Shown here: positions 1-11,389 of the stretch, piece after piece
Layout: each line of letters starts with the position of its first letter
Position numbering within the stretch: the first letter of the stretch is position 1
Origin: Dryococelus australis
Taxonomy: Eukaryota > Arthropoda > Insecta > Phasmatodea > Phasmatidae
Assembly (NCBI GenBank): GCA_029891345.1
Contig: CM057000.1
Location: 127,819,338 to 127,883,337, forward strand
Length of the DNA: 64,000 bases
Reading direction: 5' to 3'
Translations under genes and position numbers: made by a program
Notes under the pieces: generated by a model
Databases searched by the model: none
What the model saw: the letters and a program-made list of their open reading frames with translations, nothing else
Told to the model about the DNA's origin: nothing

Positions 1-429
1 ACTTCAGAACCTATGTAAAAAAATTAACTTCGTTCTTCCCACTAGAGTGGGTAATTAACGAAATTTCCTTGCATGTTGTTTAATATATGGTTGTAGAACT
101 GGATTTTGCGAAACGTGGTACCACACAATTACTCTAATTAAATGTGAGAGTGGTAGAGAAGTTATCCTTTTGAAAACAGCAATATTTATTTTGCTTTTAA
201 ATTCATTACTTTTTCCCTATAACAAGCGAGTTTACGAAAGCTCATTGGCAGACACGATTGAGTTTTTAGAGTTGGCGATTATAAACAGCACTCGAGGGCA
301 TAAATCATAATTTCAAAATAAAGATCAAAATTGATATTTTGGCACGGGCAAGTAACTAGCGCAATACGAATGAGATCTGAACTTTAACACACAAATATAT
401 ATAATTTTTTTCATTTGCCATTAGTTAAT
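1..429. other. Unannotated AT-rich sequence
   Basis: No open frame, repeat or RNA signal could be recognised before the first inverted-repeat element. Base composition is AT-rich like the rest of the window. Confidence 0.5.
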
Positions 430-858
430 ATAGTCCATTCACTGCTACTTCAGCCTTTTCTGAAGCCCTGCTAAAGTTCTACTCGCAGGATATTCCTTCA
501 CCTCGTCCAAACTAAACTTAACTAATCCTGTAGAATTACACGAGAGTACAACGCACCACATTCGTGCGCACTCAGTGTAACATTATTTTGTATAAGGACT
601 ATTTCTCACTAGGCGCTACCAGCATACCAATTTTCTCCCTGATTTTTATTCAGATTATTTATAAATGAAGCATTATAATTTATAGATAAAATATGAATAA
701 CATTTCAATTTAACAGGAAAATAAAAAGTAACTTTCATGAAAACAAGTATAAAATGCTTGTGATACAGGGCGTATTTAGTAAATAAATACTTCATACATG
801 GGGAGATTTTTCATATGTTTGATTAAAAAAGGCCGAAGAAACCGTGAATGGACTATAG
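430..858 (-). mobile_element. Family B inverted-repeat element, copy 1
   Basis: A non-coding element of about 430 bp. It starts with TATAGTCCATTCAC and ends with GTGAATGGACTATAG, so the ends are inverted copies of each other. It aligns along its length, in reverse, with the sequence at 1674-2104, and with copies near 16.5, 41.8 and 48.3 kb. No transposase is encoded, so it is a MITE-type passenger. The TATA at both ends would fit a TA target site (as in Tc1/mariner relatives), but the superfamily is inferred. Orientation is given relative to copy 2. Confidence 0.75.
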
Positions 859-1122
859 CAAAGTTCTTTGGAACACCAGGTAACCCTGCGGCAGAAATTT
901 ACCCTATGTCAAACTCTCTTTGTCGCAAATTATATTGGCGTTACTAATAAGACGTTTAATGATGTGTGGTGTGCTTTAAACCAGAACAGCATTCGGTACG
1001 TTATCATAACACATGAGGTGTATGCTCTGTTGTTCGCCTGCAGAAAAAGGTATCAGTCATAACCTAGACGGGTTAAAAATCAGTCACACACGGGGAAGAT
1101 CATTGGGGGTTGTACCCATAGA

Positions 1123-1650
1123 CTAAAGATGAGGTAGTCCAAATATCATCATCTGCGCATGTGCGCAACACTGAACTACCCCACACTATCGCATTACTCA
1201 AATTCACACGGTCAACAGCGATGGATATGTGTGGTTTGACCTAAGAGACCTGAAGAATTCGCGAATTCAATGATCTGCAGACTAGACTCTACAGTCTTAT
1301 GTACAAATACGGCGATGTCAACTGTTCATTGGTTGACTGCTGTCACAGTGGAAGGCCACGATTGGGCCATCGTTCCCCAGGAGGTGTCAAACACTGTGTG
1401 GACCAATGGATAAAGTTATATAAGCACACGTGTTTTGAATTCTAGCTTGTCTCAAAATGAATCCCCAGAATTCTTTAGGTCTCTAGTTATAACTTAATTC
1501 TCAAAATGTAAGCACTTAAATATTAAATAGGATAATTTCACCAATTTTAATTTATTTTATTTGCCAAAATATTGCTTAGAAATAGTATACAAGTACGTCA
1601 AAGAACTCGTTTGCATAAACAGTGTTCTAACTTAAAATACTGGGCCATGG
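1123..1650 (+). mobile_element. Family H inverted-repeat element, interrupted copy
   Basis: The left part begins CTAAAGATGAGGTAG and aligns with the element at 47467-47838 through ACGGTCAACAG and the following bases. Alignment resumes after 1495 with CACCAATTTTAATTTA and continues to about 1645. The gap in the alignment is exactly the family C element at 1242-1495, so C inserted into H. The right terminal repeat seen in the other H copy is missing here; the sequence breaks off close to the start of family B at 1674. Confidence 0.6.
1242..1495 (-). mobile_element. Family C hAT-like MITE, old copy
   Basis: The ends are TAAGAGACCTGAAGAATTCG and GAATTCTTTAGGTCTCTA, which are inverted repeats. 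The interior resembles the copies at 42045 and 45913, for example GACTAGACTCTACAG against GCTAGACTCCACAAC. The flanking octamers GTTTGACC and GTTATAAC match at 5 of 8 positions, compatible with a decayed 8-bp target duplication. It is more diverged than the other two copies, so probably older, although it is younger than the H element it sits in. Confidence 0.6.
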
Positions 1651-1673
1651 AGCGGCCACTGCGCAACACTGGA

Positions 1674-2104
1674 TATAGTCCATTTACGGTTTCTTCAGCC
1701 TTTTTGATTCAAACATTTGAAAAATAACCCCATGTATGACATGGTTAGTTATTTCCTAAATACGCCCTGTATCGCAAGCGTTTTATACTTATGTTCATAA
1801 AAGTTACTTCTTTTCCCTGTTAAATGGAAATGTTATTCATATATTGTTTCTAATTATAATGCTTCATTTATAAATAACGCGAATAAAAAGCAGGGAGAAA
1901 ACACGTGTGTTGGCAGCGACTAGTGATAAATAGTTATTATAAAAAACAATGTTTCACTGAGTGCGCTCGAATGTGTTGCGTTGTCCTCTGGCGTAATTCT
2001 CCAGGCTCAGTTAAGCTTAGTTTGTATGATGTGGAGGAATTTCATTGATATAGAACTTTTGCAGGGCTACAGAAAAGGTTGAAGTAACTGTGAATGGATT
2101 ATAG
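1674..2104 (+). mobile_element. Family B inverted-repeat element, copy 2
   Basis: Reference orientation for the family. It begins TATAGTCCATTTACGGTTTC and ends GTAACTGTGAATGGATTATAG. The 3' third carries a GGAGGAAT...AGAACTTTTGCAGGGCT...AGAAAAGG module. This resembles the 3' third of family A (GCGGAAGAATACAC...AGATCTTAAGCAGGGCTTTC), so the two families are probably related. Non-coding. With copy 1 it makes an inverted pair about 800 bp apart. Confidence 0.75.
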
Positions 2105-2241
2105 CACTCGGCCCCACTCTCTCTCTTTCTTCGGTGGAACCACGCACCTTTAGAGTAGCGGACAATAATTGCGTACACTGGGTCATGCATGTGTTAAAAT
2201 AACTCTGTCGCAGGCGTCGCGTTAAGTCTATTTGTGTCATT

Positions 2242-2242
<1 letters not shown>

Positions 2243-2287
<45 letters not shown>
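2243..2287. repeat. (CT)n microsatellite
   Basis: Uninterrupted CT dinucleotide run of about 45 bp. A short reading frame through it is just the repeat read as Leu-Ser. Confidence 0.95.
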
Positions 2288-2291
<4 letters not shown>

Positions 2292-2576
2292 TACGTTTGC
2301 CTGAGCTGGGTGAGACCACTTCGCTCGTCGCCTTCCTCCGCTTTATTTCAGCTCGAAATAACTGGCAGTTAACAGTCTTATCGTTCTGTGTAACTTCCCT
2401 CTTACTAAGTGGTTTACCCGCTCCCTCGTTGTGTGCTTAGGGTGGGGAGCCGGTGTGATTCGAGCTACCTGACGCCGTCAGCAGGCAGCGCCGAAAGCGG
2501 TGACTAACTAATAAACCTGGCGCGCTGTCATTCGCCACCACTGCCAACCAACAGTGAAAAAAAAAAAAAAAAAAAA
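2288..2576 (+). other. Possible retroposed 3' end with poly-A tail
   Basis: A GC-richer stretch of about 270 bp ends in 20 A residues (2557-2576). An AATAAA polyadenylation signal lies at 2510-2515, about 42 bp before the tail. That spacing is what a copied mRNA 3' end would show. No protein similarity is recognised and no flanking target duplication was found, so the source transcript is unknown. A chance AATAAA next to a simple poly-A run is the alternative. Confidence 0.25.
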
Positions 2577-4002
2577 TTCTGATCAGTTATTCATATCGGC
2601 TGCAAAGCCTAATTTCTTTACACCTTTCTTTCGTGATACATATTTCATAAATTTTAACCCGTTCAGTCCCGAATTAACTTTTAAGCTCGAATGTTCCAAT
2701 CCTTAAATTTTTTTTATGGGTGCTGTACTTGTGTCAGTCGTGCTTCTCGCAACCAGCGAACAACATATTGCGTGTTCGTTGGTGTCAGCGTTAACCATTC
2801 ATAAACGAGAGGTGCAGAAATTTCTGCGAATCAGATTACTTGCGAGGATGACACGTGTAACACCGTCCACTGATTCCATGCTGCGTACAGTGCCGACCGT
2901 AAATACCTGCCACGAACAACACGTCCCCGGATATGGACACGGGAACTGGAAGGGTTAAATTAATCACAATTCCAGCACTGGTATTTTTCCAAGTTAAAAA
3001 ATACGTTGGCGTTTTTGTAGGGACGAAAAACTATCAGAAACTCCGCTTATTTTTATGTTGGTACTATGTGCTGTGGAGTTTTTTTATTGATTTTTAGTTA
3101 GCTATGAGTTTCCTCTATCAATATGCATGATCAAATTACTGTGTTCAGTCGCATCTAGAGGGGGGAGGATAATATCCTTTCCCATTCTCTATTGAAGTTA
3201 ACCCACGGCTATTTGTACAGTCGTAACAAGTAAAAAGAATAAAGTGAAATAAAAATTTTCACCTGCACGATTTTAGCTTCAACTTCAGTTATATCGTTAA
3301 AAAAAAAAACATGTTATCTTGCTGAAGGCCAGTTGTGAGCTTGAAGATAAACAACACCGAAATATCCACTTTAGTGATAAAATTTAAAACACAATAATAT
3401 TAAGAAAATGGAAAATCTGTGTTACTTTTCCCAAATATACAGGTTATCAGTAACTATTCCCCGTTGTCGTCTCTTAATTTCTATGTACAATTTGGTAGTA
3501 GTGGCTGTAATATTAGTGAACTATAGCATTGCGAGGGGATATTCTTGTATTAATTCTAAGTGAGCATTACATAATAACAGTGCAATTAAAAATTACTATA
3601 GTGAATATTTGGAATAATTGAAAAAGAGTTTTATAAAAACAAATTAATCACAAGGAAAAATTTTCCAGCGTAAAGAACTTAAAAATTATTTTTAGGTCTT
3701 AGTAAATAATATTAACACTGGTGTTAATCCTGAGAATCCCATAACAAGCCTGACATTAACACTACATTTGGAGTTACAGGAATTTTGTTGTAACAGATTC
3801 CGAGTACGCCCGTTAAAATTTTACAGCAAACAATTTTAAAAATTTCGTAGTCAGAAGTAACCAATACGGCAGCCCAATCATTCCGAACTGTATTTAAGGA
3901 TTTACAGTATGGATCCTGTAACGGTATGAATAGTTTGCGCCTTCTAAAGGCAAACCGCATCGCATGTTGCAGACGCCCAATGTTAAGCTGGCGTTGGTAA
4001 AT
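2577..4002. other. Unannotated AT-rich sequence
   Basis: Only short open frames without recognisable similarity are present (for example 2716-2958 plus and 3724-4011 minus). No repeat shared with the rest of the window was noticed. Confidence 0.4.
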
Positions 4003-4003
4003 A

Positions 4004-4471
4004 CTGTTCACGCTTGTTGAAGCACTTACGAAAGCAACCTTCGAAAAATGGCGCTGCTGTTAGCCGCATATATTTTTTAAGGTGGCCACTGTCCCGATGC
4101 ACCCATTAAAGTTGCCAACGACGCGACGACGCTGAAATTAGCTATACATATATATATATTTATTTATTTATATATCAACTTTGAATTAAACGTGTTAGTT
4201 AAACATGCATTGACACTGAAATTATTTGTTTTGCTTCCTGTATTTTTTTTTTTTTTTTCAATTTTAAAAGTGTAATAATTAATATTTTTGTAATATACGT
4301 GTTTTTATAATCATTTCACAGTTTCACTTCATTAGCGCATCAATAAAGTGATCAAGCTCATAGCTGTGTTAACTTTACACATGGCGGAAGAATACACAAT
4401 ACACAATGTCGCTACAAATTGATCTAAAGCCGAGCTTTCGAAAGTGCTCAGTTTACCGTGAACAGCCTATA
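4004..4471 (+). mobile_element. Family A inverted-repeat element, diverged copy
   Basis: Starts CTGTTCACG and ends TTTACCGTGAACAGCCTATA. Internal landmarks of the family are present: the GCATATATTTT block, AAAGTTGCCAACGACG, a GCATCAATAAAGTGATCA block and GGCGGAAGAATACACAA. It is longer than the usual 400-420 bp because of a TA-rich stretch near 4147-4175 and T runs, and it is clearly diverged. Non-coding. Confidence 0.7.
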
Positions 4472-6045
4472 GTTTCATTATATATGTCCACGTATTGTGC
4501 AAGTTCATTAGGGGGCAGGTTAGATATCAAGCTCGTATATTTTAGATTTCATTTTGTGACTGGACATCATTTGTCCTTAACGATCCTTTGTGCAGTAACT
4601 AACAGTAAGAAGTATTAGGGCGGCGTCATGTAGAACCTATAGTAAAATTTAGCGTGCGGTTGGTGTGAAGGGGGGTGGGTAAGAATATCACTCATCATAA
4701 TAACCGCCAATAACGAAACAGTTTTGGCTTCGGTATATGAAGGACAGAATTCTTGGCTGATGATAAATTAATCCGATAAATTCGCTTAACTTTATTAAAT
4801 TGGCTCAGAATTTCAGAGTATTAGCCTAGATAATACATTTTACACTAAAATTTACTTAGAAATTTAATACATACGCAGGGATTTTTATTTTCATCCTATA
4901 AGGAAAGGGCATTATTTCCCTTTTTATATTAATGTTCACACGTATACATTTGATAACTAATTGAAAATATTTCTCACATCAATTAAAACGGGGTTATGTT
5001 GTGAGCGAAAATGAAATGTTTTCGGTTGGCTTATTCGCCCTTTATATTTGCATTCCACGGTGTGGTTCAGTGTAGCTTATCAATGACTGTTTTTTTTTTT
5101 TAATAAAAATATACGCTGAAGTATTCGGTTCACCACATGAGCAGAACGAGAGAGATATTTGCTTGGAATTTTTATTTTACGCATCAAAAAAACACGGAAG
5201 CTAAATAAATTAATTTCACTTATACGAAGTTATTGGTTTGCAGATCTCATTTTCAACCCTGGCGCTAGTATATTTGTTAATATATCTTTATTTGCATTAG
5301 TGACAGTCTTTGAACAGAAATAATAAATCTTTCAATCCTTTACACAAACGCTGAAAAGCAAATAAATGTAATCTGTAGTAATTTCACAAATCTTCATTTT
5401 GTATTAGCACAGTTGTAAAAAAAAAAAAATAAGTTGTTGAACAATGCGACTCATCTACAGTACTAATGGAATAATCTACACTCTAGTTATATTTAGGCAT
5501 AGCGCTATGGAAAATGTGTATTGCACTCGTTGCCATAAAAGTTTGCGCACCAAGAAAACGATGTTGGATTTATAATAAATATTATTACTGTATCTTCAAC
5601 GGGAATTAATTAAAATTTCGGCACGCACCTTTAGTAACCTTGTAATGCCACCTTTTTCCAGTATACACTTTGAGAAAAGTAATTGTAATCCCGGGAAATA
5701 TTAGAAACAAACAATTTCAAATTCTCCTCTTCACCTTCGGTTTTACACATCGGCCCATCAGTTCGCGAAAAGATCTCAGGACCAGTTGCACTTCATAGCG
5801 CGTTAGCTCAGATCCACCGTCGTGATTGAACTATCTAGATTCCACGCGAATTAGGTGTCTGCCCGCGAACCACAGGCGTACAGTATCGGAGCAACCCAAT
5901 TCTGATTGGCCAGTTACGTGAGAAAATGTCTTCTCGCAGACACACGCGGCCAATAAGCAAGGTAAAACTTATGGCACACCGTAGAGTATTGAAATATAGC
6001 ATACGCGGAAATATTTTCGCGAAATTCGGGTGTCCCTACCCATAG
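4472..6045. other. Unannotated AT-rich sequence
   Basis: No gene, RNA or shared repeat recognised. Short A and T runs only. Confidence 0.4.
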
Positions 6046-6165
6046 GTTTCAAGATCGTGCAGGCAGTTCAGACAACACTCGTACACGCGTGTCAAATGTA
6101 AACTAGAGAATTTCATAACTACCACTTATCAGTAATAGCAAAGCAAATAGCGAAATACCACGGAA
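6046..6165 (+). repeat. Dispersed repeat J, copy 1
   Basis: TTCAAGATCGTGCAGGCAGTTC and the following ~100 bp align with 37630-37745 (TTCAAGGTCGTGCGGACAGTTC), including a shared CAAACTA..AATTTC stretch. No terminal repeats or coding potential were seen. The true boundaries of this family are not visible from two copies. Confidence 0.5.
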
Positions 6166-7142
6166 CAGTAGACGTACTAGCGGGAGTCTAAGAAATGGTA
6201 AAAAAGAAAATATCTTAAAAATATGTTATGGTTGTATTTGGTCAGAGTACGTGTACGTTGCGATACAGGCCACCCTATTGGACTCTCGAACCCTCCCACC
6301 ACACCTTTGGTCACGAAACTCGACACCTTCCACATTCAAGCCAACCACAACGTTCTAACGCCCTTAATATATTTTTTTACACCGGATGTACAGAAAACAT
6401 AACAATAGCAAATTTACGGAAAGCCTCTGTAAATGCATGGCGAGATCTGTTCAAGTTACGGTGAATCCGTCATTGAAAAAAAAAAAAACCACGTGTTTCT
6501 AATTTTACACAGAGTTCTGGACAACTTTTACTAAACATTATCTGTAAAATATTGGACAAATTCTTTTGACTGTTGAAGGGTTGTAGGAATCGAGTCGTTT
6601 TTCCTCTGCTGGATGAGTGGAAATGTTTCCGGTTTAAATACGATGATTTAGTGAAGTTGCGACATATCGCTGGATGGCAGACAAGGCAGTCGCTCGCTCA
6701 CTTGGACCGTCTCTGTCTGACATCAGGCCGTCCCTCCGGGTGGTCTGGCGCTTTAGTCCGGAAACTCTCCCTTGTGCATGCGCACCTTCCCAACACAATG
6801 CGGGGGTGACCTTCCCCATCATTGCATTTTATAGCTTTTTTACATGTATGGAAATAAAATTCCGAATGTACCCCTATATCCAACTATTTATTGAACTTAC
6901 AGAGCATTACCCGTACTTTTGTCCCAATATATTGATTTTACCGAATATTTCACATTTAAAATTGTGACGTAATAATGAGTTCGCAGTTCCCTATTCTAGT
7001 CTGTATTTCAGCGTAATATCATTAGCTAAGAGGGCGTAGGGGTACTTTCAGAATTTTATTTTTAGGAACATAATCAAGGTAGAGAACGCAAGACGGGAAG
7101 TTCCTCTTTAAGTCAGAACGGCCCATTTGACTGGCAGTAATG
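6166..7142. other. Unannotated sequence
   Basis: Overlapping short frames near 6573-6967 do not resemble any protein recognised. No repeat shared within the window was noticed. Confidence 0.4.
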
Positions 7143-7395
7143 GAGTGAGCGAAAAGATTTGGGCGGCTCTTAACAGCGAGGTCTTCAGAGTCGATGAGGG
7201 TGATCAGGTGAGTGTAGGCCAGCGCCGGAATGTAAGGATGGTAGTAGTGGTAGATCCCTGAGAATACCCGCCGACCAGCGACATTGTCCAGCACGATTCC
7301 CACATGCGAAAATCCGAGAGTGACCCGGCCGGGAATTGAACCCGTTTAACCTTGGTGGGAGGCGAGCGGGCTATCCGCTCAGCCACTGCGGCCCC
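7143..7395 (-). mobile_element. SINE family D, tRNA-derived, copy 1
   Basis: Read on the minus strand it starts with a tRNA-like head GCGGCCGCAGTGGCTGAGCG-type sequence (here slightly changed) and a pol III B-box-like GGGTTCAATTCCCGG. Next come the family body CGCATGTGGGAATCGTGC..GACGATG and the tail GAAGACCTCGCTGTTAAGAG. Copies occur at 22972, 36477 and 37834, a tail fragment at 29982, and a variant at 44706. SINEs of this type are copied by a LINE reverse transcriptase acting in trans. Several short open frames here are only the SINE read in different frames. Confidence 0.85.
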
Positions 7396-7886
7396 GCACT
7401 TTACTAGTAGTTTGACGTGAGGTCCGCCTCGCCTCCTGCAGCCCTATTATTCAGCCGCTTTCAAACTCAGTCCGTGGTCTATACGGATGTATCTTGCGCC
7501 CTGTCGTCAATCTACCGTTCATTAATTACGTCTGGAAAGTATCACGCATGTCACCACAAATGCGCGGTTTCCAGGACAATTTTCGTATGCAGCACGATGA
7601 GTGTCATTAAGTCTACTATATAACGTATTATAATACGTCATCGCAAGACTACTTATTTGCTTGAATATCGTTCATCAATTATTCCGTTTACCATCTTCCA
7701 CGGTTTCCGTGCGATACGTACAGATTTTACACAATTTAGTGTGGGTTATTCACTATTGTGTCAGTCAGTGTAAGATAAATCGGGAAGGTTAAACGCATTG
7801 CGTTAAAAAGTTGGCCAGATTCCGAGTCATTACGTTTAACGATAACCAGTTGGAGTTCAAGATGTTATAGACAACCGTACACAAAA
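7396..7886. other. Unannotated sequence
   Basis: No gene or repeat recognised. The 16-bp perfect palindrome ACGTATTATAATACGT lies near 7624. Confidence 0.4.
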
Positions 7887-7888
7887 TA

Positions 7889-8457
7889 CACTATCTACTA
7901 AAATTTAATTGGGCACCCGTGAAGATAAGTAATTCAGTACGTCAGTTGACTTGTGTTTCACGGCCTTCGGCGTAGGACCGCTGGTGTTTGTCCTTGGTAG
8001 CATGAACACATAGGCCTATTGTAACATTCTGGATAATGAAATGCTCCCAACATTGTGGCGTTTTTACGGAATGGACCCGTGTTACTTCCAGGATGACATT
8101 GCCAGGTGCCATGTTTCAAGGGCTACTATGCAGTGGTACGCCGACAACAATGTTCGCTGATTGGACTGGCCCGTCCAGAGCCCCGACCTAAACCCTATAG
8201 AATATCTTTGGGACGAATTGTAATGCCGGGTGAGGGCTCGTCAGGCGCGGCCAAAATCCATTGCTCAACTCATGGAATGGTTGCAAGAGGAATGGCGACG
8301 AATCCCCGTGGATGTCCTGCAAACGCTCGTAGAGAGCATGCCAGACAGGGGGGCTGCTGTTATAGCCGCAAGAGGTGGCCCTACGAGATTCTAACGGAGT
8401 GACAACCACCGAGCAAACATTGTGGACAGGTGCCCAATTACTTGTTGGTAGATAGTG
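7889..8457 (+). mobile_element. Tc1-like DNA transposon, internally deleted, both ends present
   Basis: The left end CACTATCTAC..TAATTGGGCACC and the right end GGTGCCCAATTA..GTAGATAGTG are inverted repeats of roughly 28 bp. A TA dinucleotide lies outside each end (7887-7888 and 8458-8459), the target duplication expected of the Tc1/mariner superfamily. At 569 bp it is far shorter than a full element (about 1.2-1.7 kb). Only the C-terminal part of the transposase remains between the ends, so the left side has lost the DNA-binding region. Confidence 0.85.
7957..8394 (+). pseudogene. Tc1-like transposase, C-terminal half, pseudogene
   Basis: One continuous frame can be read from 7957 to the terminal stop at 8392-8394. 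It carries the family's DDE-domain landmarks: FTAFGVGPLVFV, ILDNEMLPTLWRFYG, FQDDIARCH (second catalytic Asp region), QSPDLNPIEYLWDEL (third acidic residue, Glu, in the PIE motif) and ARGGPTRF at the end. In-frame stops at 8011-8013 (TAG), 8158-8160 (TGA) and 8221-8223 (TAA) show that it is dead. The N-terminal helix-turn-helix domains and the first catalytic Asp are absent. There are no frameshifts over about 145 codons, so the copy is only moderately old. The overlapping 8106-8402 and 8188-8502 frames are shadows. Confidence 0.9.
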
Positions 8458-8459
8458 TA

Positions 8460-9339
8460 GTATACACACTCGCCAACACATAGGATCATGATACTCGTAC
8501 ATTTTTATTATCTTTAATTATGGGAGATGAAGAAACACATAACACAAAAAAGCAATTAAAATAATTTAATGACATAATAAAGTCTGCAGAAACAATTTTT
8601 TTTTCCTTCAGAAAAGTAATCAGTGCAACAAACTTTAGCTGCGAAAGTATTGTGTTTATTACCAGAGTAATTTAAAAAATGTCCCCTTAAAAAACACTCT
8701 CTTCATATTTTTTCTACCTGCACACGTCAACTGTAGACAAGTTAGTTTTCTTATTGTTACGTTTAGCGTTTAGCGTTTAGCGACGATGCAGAAAAAATAA
8801 TGTGCTTGGTGCTTCTAAGCATAACACGCACAAACAAATCTTCACTTACTTCGAAACTGTAGGTATCAAAAATAATTTTATACGAGAAGTTACTAATAAC
8901 TAATGGGCCTACTTTAGTCTGCATGGATGCAGGTAGGCGTTGATGTCTCATTAACAGCAATATCATCAGAAATGAGACCAGAAACACAAGGAAAATTACC
9001 AAGAAAATTAAAATACACGAGTGACTTACCCGGTATTCGATCTCAGAAAAACTTGTAAAATAAAGCTAGCGTGCAATCAACTGCCTCACGGAGGTAGAAT
9101 TCGGAGCGTCAACTTCGGATGTAATCAGTTTAATGTTTTGGATGATGGGGTTCACTAACCTGGAATATTTAAAAGGCCATTATTTTGAAAATAAGTTTCT
9201 GAGCAACTGAAAACACTTAAGTTTACATTGCCTACCATAATGCCACTTGCGTGAAAATATGCACAAGAATTGTATTTTTTAAAACAAGGATAGCTTATAA
9301 GATCTACCTAATATGAGTTTCTGTATAGGGTGTTTCTAA
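8460..9339. other. Unannotated AT-rich sequence
   Basis: No gene or shared repeat recognised. A short GTTTAGC triplication lies at about 8760-8781. Confidence 0.4.
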
Positions 9340-9600
9340 TAGATACTATCAGCATAAAAAGTTTGATTAAATTTTGTTAAATTTTCAAATAGTTAAGCCA
9401 AACATATCGTAATATATATACGGACCCCATTTTGAAAATCGATATCTGGCCGTATTCAAATCATGTAACTTTACATGGCCTTCTATAGTTGTGCAAAATT
9501 TGGTGAAAACTAGTTAAATTATTCCGGAAATATGGCAAAATGTTTCATTTACTCATCTAGCACTATTTTTAAAAAAGCCACAAAAGAGGATAACTGTCTA
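9340..9600 (+). repeat. Family E-like unit, isolated
   Basis: Contains the family E phrases in the same order as the array at 11.4-13.2 kb: CAGCATAAAAAGTTTGATT, CCCATTTTGAAAATCG, GTGCAAAATTTGGTGAAAAC and GCACTATTTTTAAAAAAGCC. It looks like a single diverged unit of that array. Boundaries are approximate. Confidence 0.4.
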
Positions 9601-9787
9601 CGTAAGTGATGCCTCTCATTAATACTGTTTACGTTTAAAATTTTGGTAGAATTTTTTGGAAAATATTGATAGATATAACAGATTTATCTTTTATCTTTGA
9701 AATTTAATGACAATGGTGAGTGATTTTATTATAGTTTGATTGGACTGTGCCAATTACTAACCATGATACTAAATGCAAATCACGCAC

Positions 9788-9794
<7 letters not shown>

Positions 9795-9821
<27 letters not shown>
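9795..9821. repeat. (GA)n microsatellite
   Basis: GA dinucleotide run of about 27 bp, followed by a G-rich tract at 9829-9845. Confidence 0.9.
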
Positions 9822-9824
<3 letters not shown>

Positions 9825-10149
9825 GTAAGGGGGGTGGGGGAGGGTAGCAAGACTAAAACAAAAAAGACCTTTTTAGAACACCACAGACTGTTAGCTAGGA
9901 AAAGCTGTTTCCTTATCAATATCAAACTAATGTGTATATAATTAAAACGACATAAAGATAGACGTACAACGCATAGTTACAAAGCAGGACAGACAACAAG
10001 AGCAAACCAAAAGACAATACGATAACGAAAACGAAAACACCACACAGGTGAACAAAACAGTGCAAAAGAAATTATCAGTAGACACAGGTGAACAATAAAA
10101 ACTAAAAACACGCACAAAAAAGAAGAAAAACCACAATGAATCACAAGTC

Positions 10150-11365
10150 AGGAAAAATCATTCCTTATTCGATTATGCAACGAAATATTTCAACACTCTG
10201 AACAACACAAGGACCACGAAAATAACCAGAGCATATAATAGATCAAGCAACTGAGAGGACACAGAACGACGAAAAATGATAAACAAAAAATAATTAAATG
10301 TTTTCAAGATGTTTCGGGGCATGGAACCTATCGCCTTCTTCAGGTGAGACACTAAAAGATCAATGTCATTGGACTGAGCTGAAGTGGAAAACAGGGAGGG
10401 TATATAACATTTGGACACTTTTCCGAGCGCACCAATAGGAGTGCAGGTAGTCTCTGATTGGTGGTGCTCGGAACAGTACTTTATGATTGGGCTAAGAGGC
10501 AGTCTATGGTGTGTAGGCACTGTTGAGTGGAAACAAGTCTAATTTTAAGTGCAAATATTGATTTTGGACAATAAAACTTCGTGTTTAATTATTGATGGCC
10601 ATACTCACTTTAATTATGTACCCTGTTGACTTGTGAAAATACTATTGCAGTTGATGAAAGCAGGTTCTTTCATTTTTCGTTTTATAGCATTTTGCTCTTT
10701 GGGTATGCGTACGGAATTCTCCCACAGAATCGTATCATTATTTGAACAGGTATATTCAGCTGGTTTCGATTTTTCTATTTATCCCGGTTCATCGTCCCTT
10801 TTTGTGCTCCTTGACAGGGGTGGATAGTAGACGGCCTGTTTCCCTTTTTTACGCACTGCCTTACTGACAAGGCATTTGATAAATACTTTCCTGTGTGTGT
10901 TGTTTATCACCGTCAAGTTTTACTTTCGTTATTAATTTTTTTATTGTTGTAGTAGGTTTGAAGGCAGTGCATGTGTTCTGTTTCTAGTCAAGTCACCGTA
11001 TTTTTCTGACAGTCCTTTAAAATGCGGAATAACTACAGTAGCTGTAGGAGGTTCTGTGTTTTCTGGTTTTGTTATAATTGATTTCTTTGGATATGTATAA
11101 ATTCCAATGAATTTGTGTGAATAGCCATTGTTTTGCAGTCCTTTTTTTAACTGTATGTGGTCTAGTTATTTTTGCTTACTTTCCCATCGCAGCATAGGCT
11201 CGCGGTTCTGTTTACCAATGTATGAATGATGCCTGCTTTTGTGCTCTGTGTGTGGTTATAAGTGAAATGTAAATACTGGCTAGTGTGCGTTGTTTTCAGA
11301 TATAGTGTAGTGCTTATGGTATTTTTTTCTGCATACAAGAACATCCAAAAAAGGGGGAGAGAGTT
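10150..11365 (-). mobile_element. Penelope-like retroelement remnant (reverse transcriptase end, GIY-YIG region, 3' part)
   Basis: Read on the minus strand from about 11365 downwards, short conserved pieces of a Penelope-like element appear in the right order. First come LPFLDVLV and YLHFTYNH with GIIHTLVNR from the C-terminal side of the reverse transcriptase domain. Then come the linker motif HFKGLSEK and KPTTTIKKLITKVK, the latter leading into the GIY-YIG endonuclease region, with ETGRLL and VKEHKK further on. After this (10.15-10.56 kb) lies a non-coding stretch with CTGAAGAAGGCGATAGG, of a kind I associate with the 3' parts of these elements. The element is truncated at its 5' side (most of the reverse transcriptase is missing) and has several breaks, so it is a fossil. 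The 3' boundary is uncertain. Confidence 0.8.
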
Positions 11366-11389
11366 ATTACTTTCGGTCTCATATGTGTG

